A stretch of 64,000 nt of DNA, taken from Psychroserpens sp. Hel_I_66 (lineage in GTDB: Bacteria > Bacteroidota > Bacteroidia > Flavobacteriales > Flavobacteriaceae). How positions within the stretch are numbered: position 1 is the first letter of the stretch; each line of letters opens with the position of its first letter. Of the stretch, positions 38,201-46,660 are shown piece by piece. The stretch lies in assembly GCF_000799465.1 (NCBI RefSeq), contig NZ_JUGU01000001.1:930001-994000 (forward strand), in the 5' to 3' direction. Under the pieces are notes generated by a model that was not told the DNA's origin, made no database searches, and worked only from the letters and a program-made list of their open reading frames with translations. Made by a program: the position numbers and the translations under genes.

Positions 38201-40507
38201 ATCCATTTGTCTAATGTAAACAGTATAGGTTCCAGCGGTATCAATTGAAAATACATTACTTGGCTGGTAATTTACACCATCAAGACTGTATTCATAACCA
38301 GAAGGCACGTCATAAACAGTAATACTACCAGGCGTTGTACAAATAATATCTGTTGCAACAACCGCAGGGTTTAAAACATTTTGGTATACGTTGAAATAAA
38401 ACTGTACAAAACAACCACCAGAATAGTTGATTGTTAATCTATATTGGCCTGCTGTATCTACTAGATAATTTGGTCCGGTTTGTACTTCATTCCAAGTACA
38501 AGAATCATCTTCGTTGGCACAGTCTGAATTAGTTACTGCATCACAACTGGACTCGTCCAATTGTTCCCAAATTATAGAAGACGCTCCAGAGATGTTAGTT
38601 ATAATATCCCTTGAATCATTCACTCCACATAAAAATATGTTTGGTAATAGTTTTCCATCATTGGGACATGTTACTACTTCATCTGCATATGGTATTACTG
38701 GATTTTCAATATCTGCACCAAAAAGCTCAACAACATATTCTTGAACTATAGATTGGCAAGGTGCAATGGCATTATTGAAAGAGTAGTAGGTACCTGTTTC
38801 TGTCACGGTAATTGTTTGTCCTGTCCCGATCACTGGAGTTCCTGTATCACTTGTAGACCAAGTGTAAGAATCATACCCATTTGCAGCAGTCATATCTAAA
38901 CTGCTACCACAAAGTATGAGGTTTTCTGTAAATTGACAATCTAGATCTGCCAAAAAATTAGTGGCTTGTGGGGAAAATAAACATCCGGTATTACTGCTTA
39001 AACTTGGGTCATCTGTAATTGCAAATGTTGGATTAAAAAAACCGTTATAAGATGCAAAAGCTTGATTACTAATAATATTTGTACAAGCATCTACTAAAAG
39101 ATTACATTCGTCAACGACTTGTACCTCAATTCTAATTTCATACACAGGATCGCCTTCTTCTACCAAATAATCTTCTATTGCAAAAATAATTTCCCTGGTA
39201 ACAGGATCATAACTAACGACAGTCACTCCAGCTGGAAGCACTAAATCTTCAGGGTAATTAAAAATGATATTAACTGGTAAAACATCTCTAATTTGAAAAT
39301 TGGTAGCGTTGTCATTTCCGGTATTTTGAAAACCGATGACATAATTTAAAGAAGCACCAAGATCAACGAACTCATCTCCAATATTATTTCCTGCGTCATC
39401 TTCAACAATCTTTGTGAGTACGATATTAGGTTCTATAATATCAACTGCAAATGCAAAAAAGTAAGGAAAATATGTATCACCACTGGTTTCTAATCGTATA
39501 ACTGCGGAAGTAGCATCGTTAGCAATTACAGAATTTCCAGGATTTGGAATCGCCATTACACCAGTATCAAAACCTAAGGTGTTTGTACTATTTGGGACTC
39601 TATTATTTACAGGCGTTGCATCCAGCTGTGTAACCGAACTATTAAAAAAGTTAGACACAGGACGATCAACAGTAGATAAACTAATTCCATTTAATCTTAA
39701 GCGATCTCCTAAAATTGGACTATCACCTTCTAAGGTTGCAAATGCAAAATTTGCTCTAACAGGAGCAGGAGCAGGCACGGTTCTAAAACCATCTACAGGA
39801 ATATCCAGTTCGGTGTTGCTTCCTGCAACACTAATTGCGCTAAAACCATCAAAACTTGTAATAGACTTTCCTGGCAGTGTAGGATCCTCATAAACAATGA
39901 ACAATGACCATCCAGCAGATTGACCTGTTCCGTTATATGGACTAAAATTAGCTGTTTCTCCTTCCGCAGAAGACACATTTCCAATAGTATAAGTTCCTAA
40001 ATCTGTACCAGAGCCAAAACTGGTTACAATATCGGTTACATCTGCAAAACAAGCATAAGAAAAACTATCACCTCCATCTACTGTTGTGCCATTGGCATCG
40101 TAAATAATGGTTCCTGTTATATCATTATAGCCTCCAATTGGGCCTTTAAATTTTACATTGGTTATTGGTTCATCGCCAGGGTTAACTGCGCCCCAATATA
40201 ATCCTGCATAAATTATTCTATAGCAATTAGGATTTGGAATCTCTAGGTCTGCACTGGACGAACTAAATGTTGATGCATCACCATCAATATCAATATATTG
40301 CATATCGACATTATGATTATAGACTGTGTTATCGTTGAATGCATCATTATTTGGTCCAAGTATGTTGTTACCAATTAATACAATATCTCCTTTTAAATCT
40401 TGATTGAATCTAGGTGTAAAAGGTTCATAATTTTGTGAGTAGGATTGTAGTCCAATAAATAGCAGTGTCACAATAATTACTATGCGAGAAAAAGTAGGTT
40501 TTTTCAT
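32288..40507 (-). CDS. giant SprB-like adhesin with type B T9SS sorting domain
   Basis: The 2739-residue secreted protein has a signal peptide (GLQSYSQ). An N-terminal beta domain (about 30-360) is followed by a DUF11-type segment (VLTKIVEDDAGNNIGDEFVDLG, about 360-460) and an Ig-like region. About 19-20 SprB-type repeats of roughly 75-90 residues follow, each ending in patterns like TYTVTVTDANGC. The C-terminal type B sorting domain reads IPNWFTPNGDGTADTW, DIFDRYGRKV, then YWYVVKPNSP and GHFTLYR. It is exported by the type IX system to the cell surface and probably used for adhesion or gliding. The SprF-like gene follows. Confidence 0.88.
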   Translation of the reverse strand: MKKPTFSRIVIIVTLLFIGLQSYSQNYEPFTPRFNQDLKGDIVLIGNNILGPNNDAFNDNTVYNHNVDMQYIDIDGDASTFSSSSADLEIPNPNCYRIIYAGLYWGAVNPGDEPITNVKFKGPIGGYNDITGTIIYDANGTTVDGGDSFSYACFADVTDIVTSFGSGTDLGTYTIGNVSSAEGETANFSPYNGTGQSAGWSLFIVYEDPTLPGKSITSFDGFSAISVAGSNTELDIPVDGFRTVPAPAPVRANFAFATLEGDSPILGDRLRLNGISLSTVDRPVSNFFNSSVTQLDATPVNNRVPNSTNTLGFDTGVMAIPNPGNSVIANDATSAVIRLETSGDTYFPYFFAFAVDIIEPNIVLTKIVEDDAGNNIGDEFVDLGASLNYVIGFQNTGNDNATNFQIRDVLPVNIIFNYPEDLVLPAGVTVVSYDPVTREIIFAIEDYLVEEGDPVYEIRIEVQVVDECNLLVDACTNIISNQAFASYNGFFNPTFAITDDPSLSSNTGCLFSPQATNFLADLDCQFTENLILCGSSLDMTAANGYDSYTWSTSDTGTPVIGTGQTITVTETGTYYSFNNAIAPCQSIVQEYVVELFGADIENPVIPYADEVVTCPNDGKLLPNIFLCGVNDSRDIITNISGASSIIWEQLDESSCDAVTNSDCANEDDSCTWNEVQTGPNYLVDTAGQYRLTINYSGGCFVQFYFNVYQNVLNPAVVATDIICTTPGSITVYDVPSGYEYSLDGVNYQPSNVFSIDTAGTYTVYIRQMDVPTNPCVFSVQDVLIRDRDFTVSTTITQPLCHGDKGSIQLAANDVDPQYSYTLSEGGTLVNSVGPILENTYTFENLNTGTYTATVETENGCFYSEEIIIIEPPLLTVTAAITVPLTCEEGEITIYPEGGTPPYFYFVNGATDFQTVPEIVVTTAGVYDILVVDSNNCSASTTITVEPIAQPEFTIVATDIACGGNGNTGTITIDVTATNGNSLMYSIDGGATFTNSPVFTGLTEGDYDVVVEYSIGGSVCGTESQTVSIISEEAVSGTAELSSPFTCTSEGTVTVTGVTGGDAPYTYSIDGVNFQTSNEFTNLTAGTYTITIKDANDCTSITNDIVVEALNPPTDLTFDNTPITCPSNTTTVTITGVTGGIGALEYQIIAPAASATAYQTSTTFAGLEPGTYTFQVRDENDCVYSESITIDPIPTPTANAVLTQDLNCTSNPDALITGNITGTAPFTYAVSINGSAFNDLGATASPFNYTTGSDGTYQFQITDANGCTAETNIITINPLSLPALSAVVQTQDILCNGDSNGSLDITIDTTTGTPPFVINVNNDSTGTDYGTQTSGLTAGTYTVTVTDANLCIASETITINQPDPIVLDYDTVDITCTSGGVSQGSVIINSVTGGTAPYNYFVTGSNGYENSELNNTGSTSVSFDVVDFGLYEINIVDANGCSVLTQDVLVASPPTDLDIDITTTVDCTIGGEAVVSIGSTLSSAGPFFFAIYEGATTEYPNPAGAWIPEDTAGSQSATFTGLTSGVTYTFIVYDASTLCSYYEPATTPIPTNSTLSLSAVSSNNITCTGNDDGNVTFTVNSIYGSNVDVVYEIFDSLTLISTGITGSGTVPANGSLTVTDLGPLPFGNYFVSITETSGTNAGCGVVTAPFNITESAIALSLDVSVDGNANCNPNSGVISAVAQNGTAPYEYQITTTATPPLATDPSWSSASVFNVDAGDYFIHAIDAYGCIITSPVTTVAMDATPVISASSSNICTVEDGEFEIDVILDTAGVGPYSFSINGGAFQIQSVPFTISNLFSGVHTIEIKDVNGCGNLVTVDIPAPIGLTPDITTMPSCNNDDGSITVTGSNGSGSYAYSISPNPGTIILTGNTFNGVPSGIYVITITDTVTSCTEEVTVSLPEAVPPTISTTATSLICFDDDGEFELTVNGYTGTYTYEVFDNSGASVTGIVNADTSTNPLLVGGLSAGFYTVEMTETSAPFCSATSTFVIASPQEALTLTATQTSDVSCDNSQGTINAIASGGWGGYQYELTGAATVAFSPNGTFTDLAAGSYTVNVIDAEGCVASVDIILVEPDPIDATFTPNASILSCFGDQDASITVTNVTGGEDDEYIYTLNTILPTPSSSGPQTSNIFENLGAGTYTVTVSDGNECVLISSEIVITQPTPIDANLVLASTQTCDIESTLTLSATGGTGNYEYSDNDSFTSILGTFSTSTTFSVPVGTYQYYVRDANGCVANVSNGITVDPLLPLEINLMSTNPTINCSGDNTGSIVADAQGGLGDYIYTLEDTLGNTIDATQLTPGVFTELVAGTYIVNVVSGDCETASAPISITEPTAPLTVEFTVNDVTCSGNNDGVLTINASGGTGTIRYAISPQLDQFFETNIFENLAPDTYTVIVQDELGCYEIFEFSINDPEQVILSIVPDSLFEETCEGENNAEFSVDISGGSLPYSISLDVYDGPYTTGSAGQTVFDFTDLAGGDHVVFVRDAQGCETEWNISFPESVSFEPTLEIEYACDNNATVNTVTVIVDEDSVDLSELDYSLNGGEFQISNVFENVVPGTDHYIEVRHTNGCIKMTELFNITAFEPLSLILEEGDEAGEIIAITTGGTGDYQYTLNGEDYGNTNVYIVSEEGTYTVVVTDSSGCQATASIELEFLGPCIPNWFTPNGDGTADTWAPGCVEDYPNLTFDIFDRYGRKVATYNVGQFWDGRYNGQELPTGDYWYVVKPNSPLLEKDYVGHFTLYR

Positions 40508-40581
40508 GGGACTTATATTTTTGTTTTATTCCAAAATCAACAAGGGCAGTGTTGATTTAGGAATATAGCCTTGTTACTTAA

Positions 40582-43113
40582 TTAATTTTCTATTTTGACG
40601 AGGGACATCTTTTTGTTATAAGGTCTATTACCTTTTGCTTTTAGTGCTTCATTTGCTTGTTCTATACTTTCAAACTTATCATAATATATATAGTATTTAC
40701 TTGTTTTAACATCATAGAAAAAGTCAACATCTTCACGTCCTGAAGCAACAACATTCTTTACAAATTCGTTTCGCTTGGTAACATCTGTATGTACTGCAAC
40801 GATAAGGTAATAGCCATTATCAACATTTGGGACATTTTCAAGAATTTGAATATTATCACTTTGTTGTTGTCCAAAATCGAAATCATCCTCAGTAAGCGCT
40901 GTATTGCTTAAGCTTGTAATTTGCTTTATGTTTTGCAATGCAGCTCTATCTTGAGCATAACGGTCTTCTTCGTTATCAAATGCTGCTTTTTTAATACGAC
41001 GTCTTCTTTCAAATTCTGTAGCGACTTTGATATCTGCTAATCGTGTTTCTAATACAGTTTTTGCTTTTGTAGCTTTTAATTGTTCAGATTCTAAACGCTT
41101 TAATGCTTTTTGATAATAGAGATATACATCATCGTTAACTAATGTGTCACTATCAAACTTATCTTCGTAAAGCGCTTTTAAGTCTTTGATTTTTTCATTT
41201 CTAGAAGCAATGACATCATCAAGCTCTGATTTGATATTTGCTAATCTGTTGTTTTCTTCGGTAATACTTTTAAATGGTTTTGGATCAACAGTGATACCTT
41301 GCTCACTTAAATCATTTTCTTCTTTTAAATCTTTTAAATCATTATTTTTTATCTCAACTATGTCGTCAAATCGTTTTAACAATTCCGCTTGCTCTGTTTT
41401 TGAATCTTCGGTTTCTTGAGTGATAGCGTACATTGCTTTGCTTATGTCATCTTTAGGGTTAGAAATAAGTTCTTCCTTTGCCTGTTCTTCTGCTAGTAAT
41501 TTTGCCTGAGCTTCTGCATCATCTTTAGCTTTTTGTTCTGCTGCTAATCGGGCTTGAAGTAGTGCTTCTTCTTTAGCTTTTTGTTCAGCAAGAATTTGAG
41601 CTTCGGCATCTGCAGCTTCCTTGGCCTTTTGTTCTTCCAATAATTTAGCTTGAGCTACAGCTTCTTGTTGCGCTAATTCCTGTGCTAATAGTTTTGCCTT
41701 GGCTTCAGCTTCTTGTCTTTCTCTTTCTTCAGCTAGACGTTTTGCATTTTGCTCTGCTTGTAATTTAGCTCTTGCTTCTTCCTGTGCTTTTAGTTTTTGT
41801 TCTTCTGCTAATTGATTTGCTCTTGCTTGTTCTTTTGCTTTTTGGTCGGCTAACAGTTTAGCTTGTGTATCTGCTTCTTCTTGTGCTAAACGTTTGTTTC
41901 TTGCTGCTTCTGCGTCTTTATTTGCTTTTTCTTTTGCAAGTTGAATTGTGTTGGCTTTAGCCTCAGCTTCTTGTTTAGCTTTCTGCTCTGCTAATAATTT
42001 AGCGTTAGCTTCAGCTTCTTGTTGTTCTTTTAATCTTTGTGCTTCTGCCAATTGTTCAGCAACGTCGGCTTCGCTTTCCGAAGAAACAACAGGTTCTACC
42101 TTTTTCGTGTTAGGTTTTGAAACTTTGGCAACTTTTGTTTTTTTCTTATCAGAAATTAGCAATCCGCTCACTTCGTCATCACCACTATAATTGTAGCGGT
42201 CTCTATTTTTAAATCTGTAGGCTAATGTGAAATCGTGCGAATTTCCGAAGTTAGATAAATCACCAGTAGCCATTTCATAATTATATTCTAAAGCGATTTG
42301 TGAGGTAATATTGATACCTAAACCTCCATGAATGCCATAAACCGAATTGTATCCAACCTGTGCCCAAATCCCTTTTGGTACTGTTAGCATTGCCATTGCA
42401 GAGAGGATGGTTTCTTCTTTTTTAAATTCAGATTTAACTAAACCTGTAAATTTACTTTCGTCAAAAAATCCGCGAGTGGACATCATATAACCAGTGTACA
42501 TGACATGGGCTTGAATGCCTTGTTCTGGATTGTTCTCTATAAGTGTTGAGTTTTGAAAATTGTAAAGTGCAAGGTTGTTGATGGAAACACCAAAGTCAAT
42601 AAATCCTGTCCCATAATTGATTCCCGGATTAACGGTCAACAAAAAATTCTCTGGTACATTTTGTAACGACGGATCATCAAAATTAGTGACTACATTGCCG
42701 GTATTTACTCCGCTTTTATAAGCTCCAATATTAAGACCGAAAGTTAAGTTACTATCTCTGGCCAATCTTGCATTGTAAGCAAAGTTTAGATTACCTCCAA
42801 ATGTTGTGAGCACACCATAATTTTGTTGAAACAGTCCTAATCCAGCGCCAATGTTTTCTCCAAATCGTCCTGAGTAACTTGCCAAATAGGTGAGGGGTGC
42901 ATTTTCAAAATCTACCCATTCCCTTTTGTTGGAGATGCTAATGTATTTATTTTGCTCTCTTACAAAACTAAATGTTGGGTTAATGACATAACGGTTAAAA
43001 GTTAAAGAGTTTCTCATTGGTAGGCTAAGTGAGACCACCCCATCATCTTCTTGAGAATAGAACATCTGTATAGAACAGAAACATAATATTAAAACAAAAA
43101 GAAGTGTTTTCAT
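40582..43113 (-). CDS. PorP/SprF barrel fused to coiled coil and SPOR-like domain
   Basis: The 843-residue protein has a signal peptide, then a PorP/SprF-like outer-membrane barrel (about 25-310). A hydrophilic linker (DKKKTKVAKVSKPNTKKVEP) follows. A TolA-like Ala/Lys/Glu/Gln heptad-rich coiled coil (about 345-560, many AEAQAKLLAEQ units) and a second helical region (560-755) come next. The C-terminal domain (about 765-843) resembles SPOR: GYYLIVAVHTDVTKRNEFVK then YYIYYDKFESIEQANEALKAKG. The chain could link an outer-membrane T9SS component to peptidoglycan. It lies between two type B sorted proteins in the adhesin operon. Confidence 0.8.
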   Translation of the reverse strand: MKTLLFVLILCFCSIQMFYSQEDDGVVSLSLPMRNSLTFNRYVINPTFSFVREQNKYISISNKREWVDFENAPLTYLASYSGRFGENIGAGLGLFQQNYGVLTTFGGNLNFAYNARLARDSNLTFGLNIGAYKSGVNTGNVVTNFDDPSLQNVPENFLLTVNPGINYGTGFIDFGVSINNLALYNFQNSTLIENNPEQGIQAHVMYTGYMMSTRGFFDESKFTGLVKSEFKKEETILSAMAMLTVPKGIWAQVGYNSVYGIHGGLGINITSQIALEYNYEMATGDLSNFGNSHDFTLAYRFKNRDRYNYSGDDEVSGLLISDKKKTKVAKVSKPNTKKVEPVVSSESEADVAEQLAEAQRLKEQQEAEANAKLLAEQKAKQEAEAKANTIQLAKEKANKDAEAARNKRLAQEEADTQAKLLADQKAKEQARANQLAEEQKLKAQEEARAKLQAEQNAKRLAEERERQEAEAKAKLLAQELAQQEAVAQAKLLEEQKAKEAADAEAQILAEQKAKEEALLQARLAAEQKAKDDAEAQAKLLAEEQAKEELISNPKDDISKAMYAITQETEDSKTEQAELLKRFDDIVEIKNNDLKDLKEENDLSEQGITVDPKPFKSITEENNRLANIKSELDDVIASRNEKIKDLKALYEDKFDSDTLVNDDVYLYYQKALKRLESEQLKATKAKTVLETRLADIKVATEFERRRRIKKAAFDNEEDRYAQDRAALQNIKQITSLSNTALTEDDFDFGQQQSDNIQILENVPNVDNGYYLIVAVHTDVTKRNEFVKNVVASGREDVDFFYDVKTSKYYIYYDKFESIEQANEALKAKGNRPYNKKMSLVKIEN

Positions 43114-43114
43114 A

Positions 43115-44578
43115 TCATTTAACTACGGTTATTGACCCTTTTTTAACGTCGTTATTTGGTGTTGTTATGATGTAATAAAATACTTGATTAATACTTGTCT
43201 GGCCTAAATCACTTTCTGGCCAGTTATTGAGATAATCATTGGTTTGTAATACGATTTTTCCCCTATTGGTCATGATCATGACCTCTGTATCTGTACCACT
43301 AACATATTGTGTTGGGATAACCCAGGTATCATTGATCCCATCTCCATTGGGACTGATTACATTTGGTATATTTTCTACTTCTGGAAAAGGATCAAATGCT
43401 TCTTCGATTTCAAATGTAAATTCTCTTGAACCTATGCATCCTGAGTTTTCGGTTACAATGACTTTATAGATTCCAATTTCTGTGGCATTGTAATTTGCTT
43501 CGGAAATATCTGCAATTATGTTATCATTTAAATACCATTTGTAGTCTGGGGCATTTGCGTTTGTTGTCACTTCAACTGAAAGTGATTCTCCATCTTCTAA
43601 CGTGTTTATTTCATCAACATTAATAGAGGCATCAAACAATTCGCTCACCAATTCAATAACTCCAACTGCCATACATTCACCTAAATCGACCTGTACTGCA
43701 TATGTACCAGAAGTACTCGTTTCATACATTTGATTGGTGGCATCTGCGATAACTTCACCATCTTTAAACCATTGGTAAGCATTACCTGTAATTGTGGTTA
43801 ATGTCGTCATATCATTATTTGGGCAAAATGGATTACCTAAACTTGAAGAAATACCAGCATCTGCGCTTCCTGTTGTTACTTCGGAAATTGAAACTCTATT
43901 GGAAAACGAGTCTGATGTACATGTACCATAATTGGTTTCTACAAAATAAGTCCCTTCTTGACTAACAACAAGTGAATTACCTTCTGAAACAAAAACCGAA
44001 CTTGTTGGACCTGTTTCCTTAAACCACTTAAAGGAAAGATTAGGGTAGTTGAGCGGTGAATCGTTAGATCCATTTCCCGGATTATCTATGGTTAGTAAAT
44101 AACTGCCACCAGCACAATATACACCTGTCGAGACTAAATTATTGATTGTAAAAGGTGAATCCTGAATTTTATAATATGCAGCAAAACTAGCAGAACCAGA
44201 ACTGGTTGCTAGTGGAGCACTACTTTTAATTCTAATTCTGTAATTCTCACCACTCGTGTTAGTGGGAAGAGAAAAATTCAAAGTTGCTGGCGATGTTGTA
44301 ATTGCTCCAGCACTGGATGTAAAAATAACGGTTGCATCAGAAAAGTCGCCCTCAGCATTAGACAATTCAATTGAAAATTGATTGGATGAGTCTAATCCGC
44401 TTTCCGGAGAAAATACAAATGTGGTACTATAGGTGTTAAAAGACTCACTTGCGCATGCCTGAGAGAAACCTAAACCTGGTGTCCCAATAACAATTTGAGC
44501 ATTAAGATTTCCTAAATAAAAAAGGAAACTAATGCTTAAAAATAAGTAGAGTTTATTTGTAGTTTGTTTGAGGTGCAT
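43115..44578 (-). CDS. secreted protein with type B (gliding-associated) sorting domain
   Basis: The 487-residue protein has a signal peptide (LGNLNAQ) and several Ig/PKD-like beta domains, each with a Cys pair and YKWYLNDN- or YQWFKDGE-like strands. The C-terminal sorting domain begins IPNVISPNGDGINDTWVIP and ends KKGSITVVK. It is probably exported by the type IX system to the surface. It ends one base before the PorP/SPOR fusion gene and is in the same leftward operon. Confidence 0.83.
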   Translation of the reverse strand: MHLKQTTNKLYLFLSISFLFYLGNLNAQIVIGTPGLGFSQACASESFNTYSTTFVFSPESGLDSSNQFSIELSNAEGDFSDATVIFTSSAGAITTSPATLNFSLPTNTSGENYRIRIKSSAPLATSSGSASFAAYYKIQDSPFTINNLVSTGVYCAGGSYLLTIDNPGNGSNDSPLNYPNLSFKWFKETGPTSSVFVSEGNSLVVSQEGTYFVETNYGTCTSDSFSNRVSISEVTTGSADAGISSSLGNPFCPNNDMTTLTTITGNAYQWFKDGEVIADATNQMYETSTSGTYAVQVDLGECMAVGVIELVSELFDASINVDEINTLEDGESLSVEVTTNANAPDYKWYLNDNIIADISEANYNATEIGIYKVIVTENSGCIGSREFTFEIEEAFDPFPEVENIPNVISPNGDGINDTWVIPTQYVSGTDTEVMIMTNRGKIVLQTNDYLNNWPESDLGQTSINQVFYYIITTPNNDVKKGSITVVK

Positions 44579-44633
44579 TTTGGTTGGGGACGTATTTTTT
44601 TTTCTATAAGCTAGAGTTATTGATTAGTTATCA

Positions 44634-45950
44634 TTAATCTTCATCGTCATCAATTAAATCGCTAGATGCAATAATACCATTGATTCGCAATCTAAAATCT
44701 GGACGAGATGTGTCTTTTACATCTATAAATGTTTCTTCATCTGGACCTTTAGAATAGACATTATCAAAAGCCCTACTTCCATACCAGTTTTCTAAATCAT
44801 CATTATTAGAAAAACCATTTCTATAAATATTCCCTTTACAATTATTGAAGTAGGTTCGTGTAAATTTCAACTTGTTTAGATTCTCATTATTTATAGCTAT
44901 TTTTTCATCAAGTATTACAGCAGGGTTAAATCCTGAAATCACACTCTTGTCTATAGAGAATGAGACATCAGATCCAATGTATATAGCCTCGTTTACTAAG
45001 CCAAGAGACATATCCTGCTTTAAATCTGAACTTAAATTAATGAGTGTTAAGTTTTTAGCATCTATATAGGTTTGTTCTTTAGAGAAATCTGTATCATCCT
45101 TAATGTCATAATCTGCTGCGTAAATACTTCTTGTAATTTCTGCTCCAGATATATAAGGGGATCTTATAGCCAATGAATTTGAAATCCAAACTTGACTCCC
45201 GTGGTTAAATTTATAATCGTTACCACTGGATTTGTACGAAACGAGTTGATTTAAAATGATTTTACCTCCCATTATATAATAAGAATTACCTTCACAGTAA
45301 CTTACCATTATATTCTCAATGATTGTTTCTTGACCGACACCTGCAAGTGTAAGAGCATTTAAATAACCAAAATCACGTGTTCTTTTTCCTGCAAATTCAA
45401 TTCTAACATATTTTAGTATGCCAGAGTTACTATCTGGGTTGTTCCCTCCATAAAGAAGAGTTCTAGAAGATGAAGGATTTAGACCATAATTTAAAGATGA
45501 TTCTCCACCAAAATTGTTTGTTGGTGCATCTCCTAAAATAAACAGCCCTCCCCAATCTCCAGGTTTCTTAACACTTCGGCTGGATGTGAAAATGATTGGA
45601 TCTGTTTGGGTTCCTTCTGCAATGATCTGAGAGTTTTTGCTGATTATGAGTGATCCCTTTGTTTTGAAATCGCCAATAATGACAGTTCCTGGTTCTATGG
45701 TAAGTGTTGTGCTATCTGTTACAAACACATCACCAGACAATAAGTAAACATTTCTCTTAAGTAATTTTTTGTCTCTTGTAATGTTACCAGAAAGGATTTC
45801 AGTAGGCTTACTGTAATTTACATTGTTAGGTTTAAATTCTGTCCAAGGATTTAGCCAATTATTATAACCAGTAATCCCTTTTTCTTGCTGAGCAAATACA
45901 TTATTGAATACCAATAACGAGATAAGCGTGATAAAAGTAATTTTTTTCAT
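44634..45950 (-). CDS. secreted right-handed beta-helix-like protein
   Basis: The 438-residue protein has a Sec signal peptide (NNVFAQ). Regular strand repeats follow (LTIEPGTVIIGDFKTKGSLI, IIAEGTQTDPIIFTSS, KYVRIEFAGKRTRDFG), as in parallel beta-helix proteins of Bacteroidota. No T9SS sorting domain is obvious at the acidic C-terminus (IDDDED). It is the first gene of the adhesin locus, directly behind a good promoter. It may be an accessory surface or periplasmic protein; function unknown. Confidence 0.72.
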   Translation of the reverse strand: MKKITFITLISLLVFNNVFAQQEKGITGYNNWLNPWTEFKPNNVNYSKPTEILSGNITRDKKLLKRNVYLLSGDVFVTDSTTLTIEPGTVIIGDFKTKGSLIISKNSQIIAEGTQTDPIIFTSSRSVKKPGDWGGLFILGDAPTNNFGGESSLNYGLNPSSSRTLLYGGNNPDSNSGILKYVRIEFAGKRTRDFGYLNALTLAGVGQETIIENIMVSYCEGNSYYIMGGKIILNQLVSYKSSGNDYKFNHGSQVWISNSLAIRSPYISGAEITRSIYAADYDIKDDTDFSKEQTYIDAKNLTLINLSSDLKQDMSLGLVNEAIYIGSDVSFSIDKSVISGFNPAVILDEKIAINNENLNKLKFTRTYFNNCKGNIYRNGFSNNDDLENWYGSRAFDNVYSKGPDEETFIDVKDTSRPDFRLRINGIIASSDLIDDDED

Positions 45951-45994
45951 AATAGGTTAATGCGTTATTTAGATTATGGGCACATTTATATAAC

Positions 45995-46026
45995 CAAACA
46001 TAGGAAGAAATCTTACGAAACGCAAA
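45995..46026 (-). promoter_or_regulatory. promoter of the T9SS adhesin operon
   Basis: Minus-strand TTTTGC (46027-46022) is separated by 20 bases from TATGTTTG (46002-45995), the Bacteroidota pattern. The transcript would begin near 45988, 38 bases before the beta-helix protein ATG. A repeated motif lies immediately upstream of the -33 box. Confidence 0.65.
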
Positions 46027-46030
46027 AAAT

Positions 46031-46046
46031 ATCGACGAAATACATT
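46031..46046. promoter_or_regulatory. candidate activator site next to the adhesin promoter
   Basis: ATCGACGAAATACATT lies 4-5 bases upstream of the -33 box of the adhesin promoter. It recurs as ATCGACAAAATACATT at 46812, and its left half appears inverted at 46919-46928 (TTTTGTCGAT). The placement fits an activator-binding site. Confidence 0.35.
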
Positions 46047-46150
46047 AATAAATATGATTATAGAGAATTTACCTACATAATTTTGATTGATATTTGATTT
46101 CATATTTTTTTTGAAGAATATGTTCTCGAATTTTTGAACTTAAAACATAA

Positions 46151-46181
46151 AAAAAAGCTTCAATAATAATTACTGAAGCTT
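46151..46181 (-). terminator. intrinsic terminator of the 46208 gene
   Basis: AAGCTTCA (46155-46162) pairs with TGAAGCTT (46174-46181). On the minus strand a run of T follows, 27 bases after the stop of the small exported-protein gene. Confidence 0.8.
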
Positions 46182-46207
46182 AATTAGGTAGAAATTGATT
46201 AGAAAGA

Positions 46208-46660
46208 TTAATCGGTTTTAAAATCATTATAGGTATGCAGAGATTTTAATGTTTCTTCATAAAATAAAATCGCAGCAATTAAATCACGAGTATCTGAATA
46301 AGGCAAGATTTTCTTTTGAAATTCTATGGTACTATCAAAATATTCATTGGAGGCTTCTTGATTGGTTTCTAAAGCTTTTTTATTTTCCTTAGTTTCAGGA
46401 ATACCTAATGAGGACATTGTAACACCAGGCTTAGTTGCGAACGCAATATTCGGTAAAATATTAACTATTACTTTAATACGTTCACTATATAAGTTCAATA
46501 AATCTCCCTTAGACATTTTACTTAATTGATCGTGACTATGGTATTTAGAAATATTTACTTTTCCGTCAATAATAGTTACAGGAGCATCCTTTTTTTGCGC
46601 AAAGCAAAAGCTAATTATAAGAAAAAAAGCAGCGATGCATAAAGTAGATTTTGTTTTCAT
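46208..46660 (-). CDS. hypothetical exported protein
   Basis: The 150-residue protein has a Sec signal peptide (SFCFAQ) and a mature part that is mostly helical (KYHSHDQLSKMSKGDLLNLY, DTRDLIAAILFYEETLKSL). No family is recognised. It is monocistronic, with a clear promoter 30-60 bases upstream and a terminator downstream. Two direct repeats overlap its -7 box, so it may be regulated. Confidence 0.62.
   Translation of the reverse strand: MKTKSTLCIAAFFLIISFCFAQKKDAPVTIIDGKVNISKYHSHDQLSKMSKGDLLNLYSERIKVIVNILPNIAFATKPGVTMSSLGIPETKENKKALETNQEASNEYFDSTIEFQKKILPYSDTRDLIAAILFYEETLKSLHTYNDFKTD

Noticed and set aside
36081..39893. Several plus-strand open frames of 60-104 codons inside the giant adhesin gene
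   Set aside because: Low-complexity antisense shadows with no starts, domains or promoter support.
32288..40507. Repeats that might be read as a CRISPR array or tandem DNA repeat
   Set aside because: The repeats are about 225-270 bases, diverged at DNA level and in frame; they are SprB-type protein repeats.
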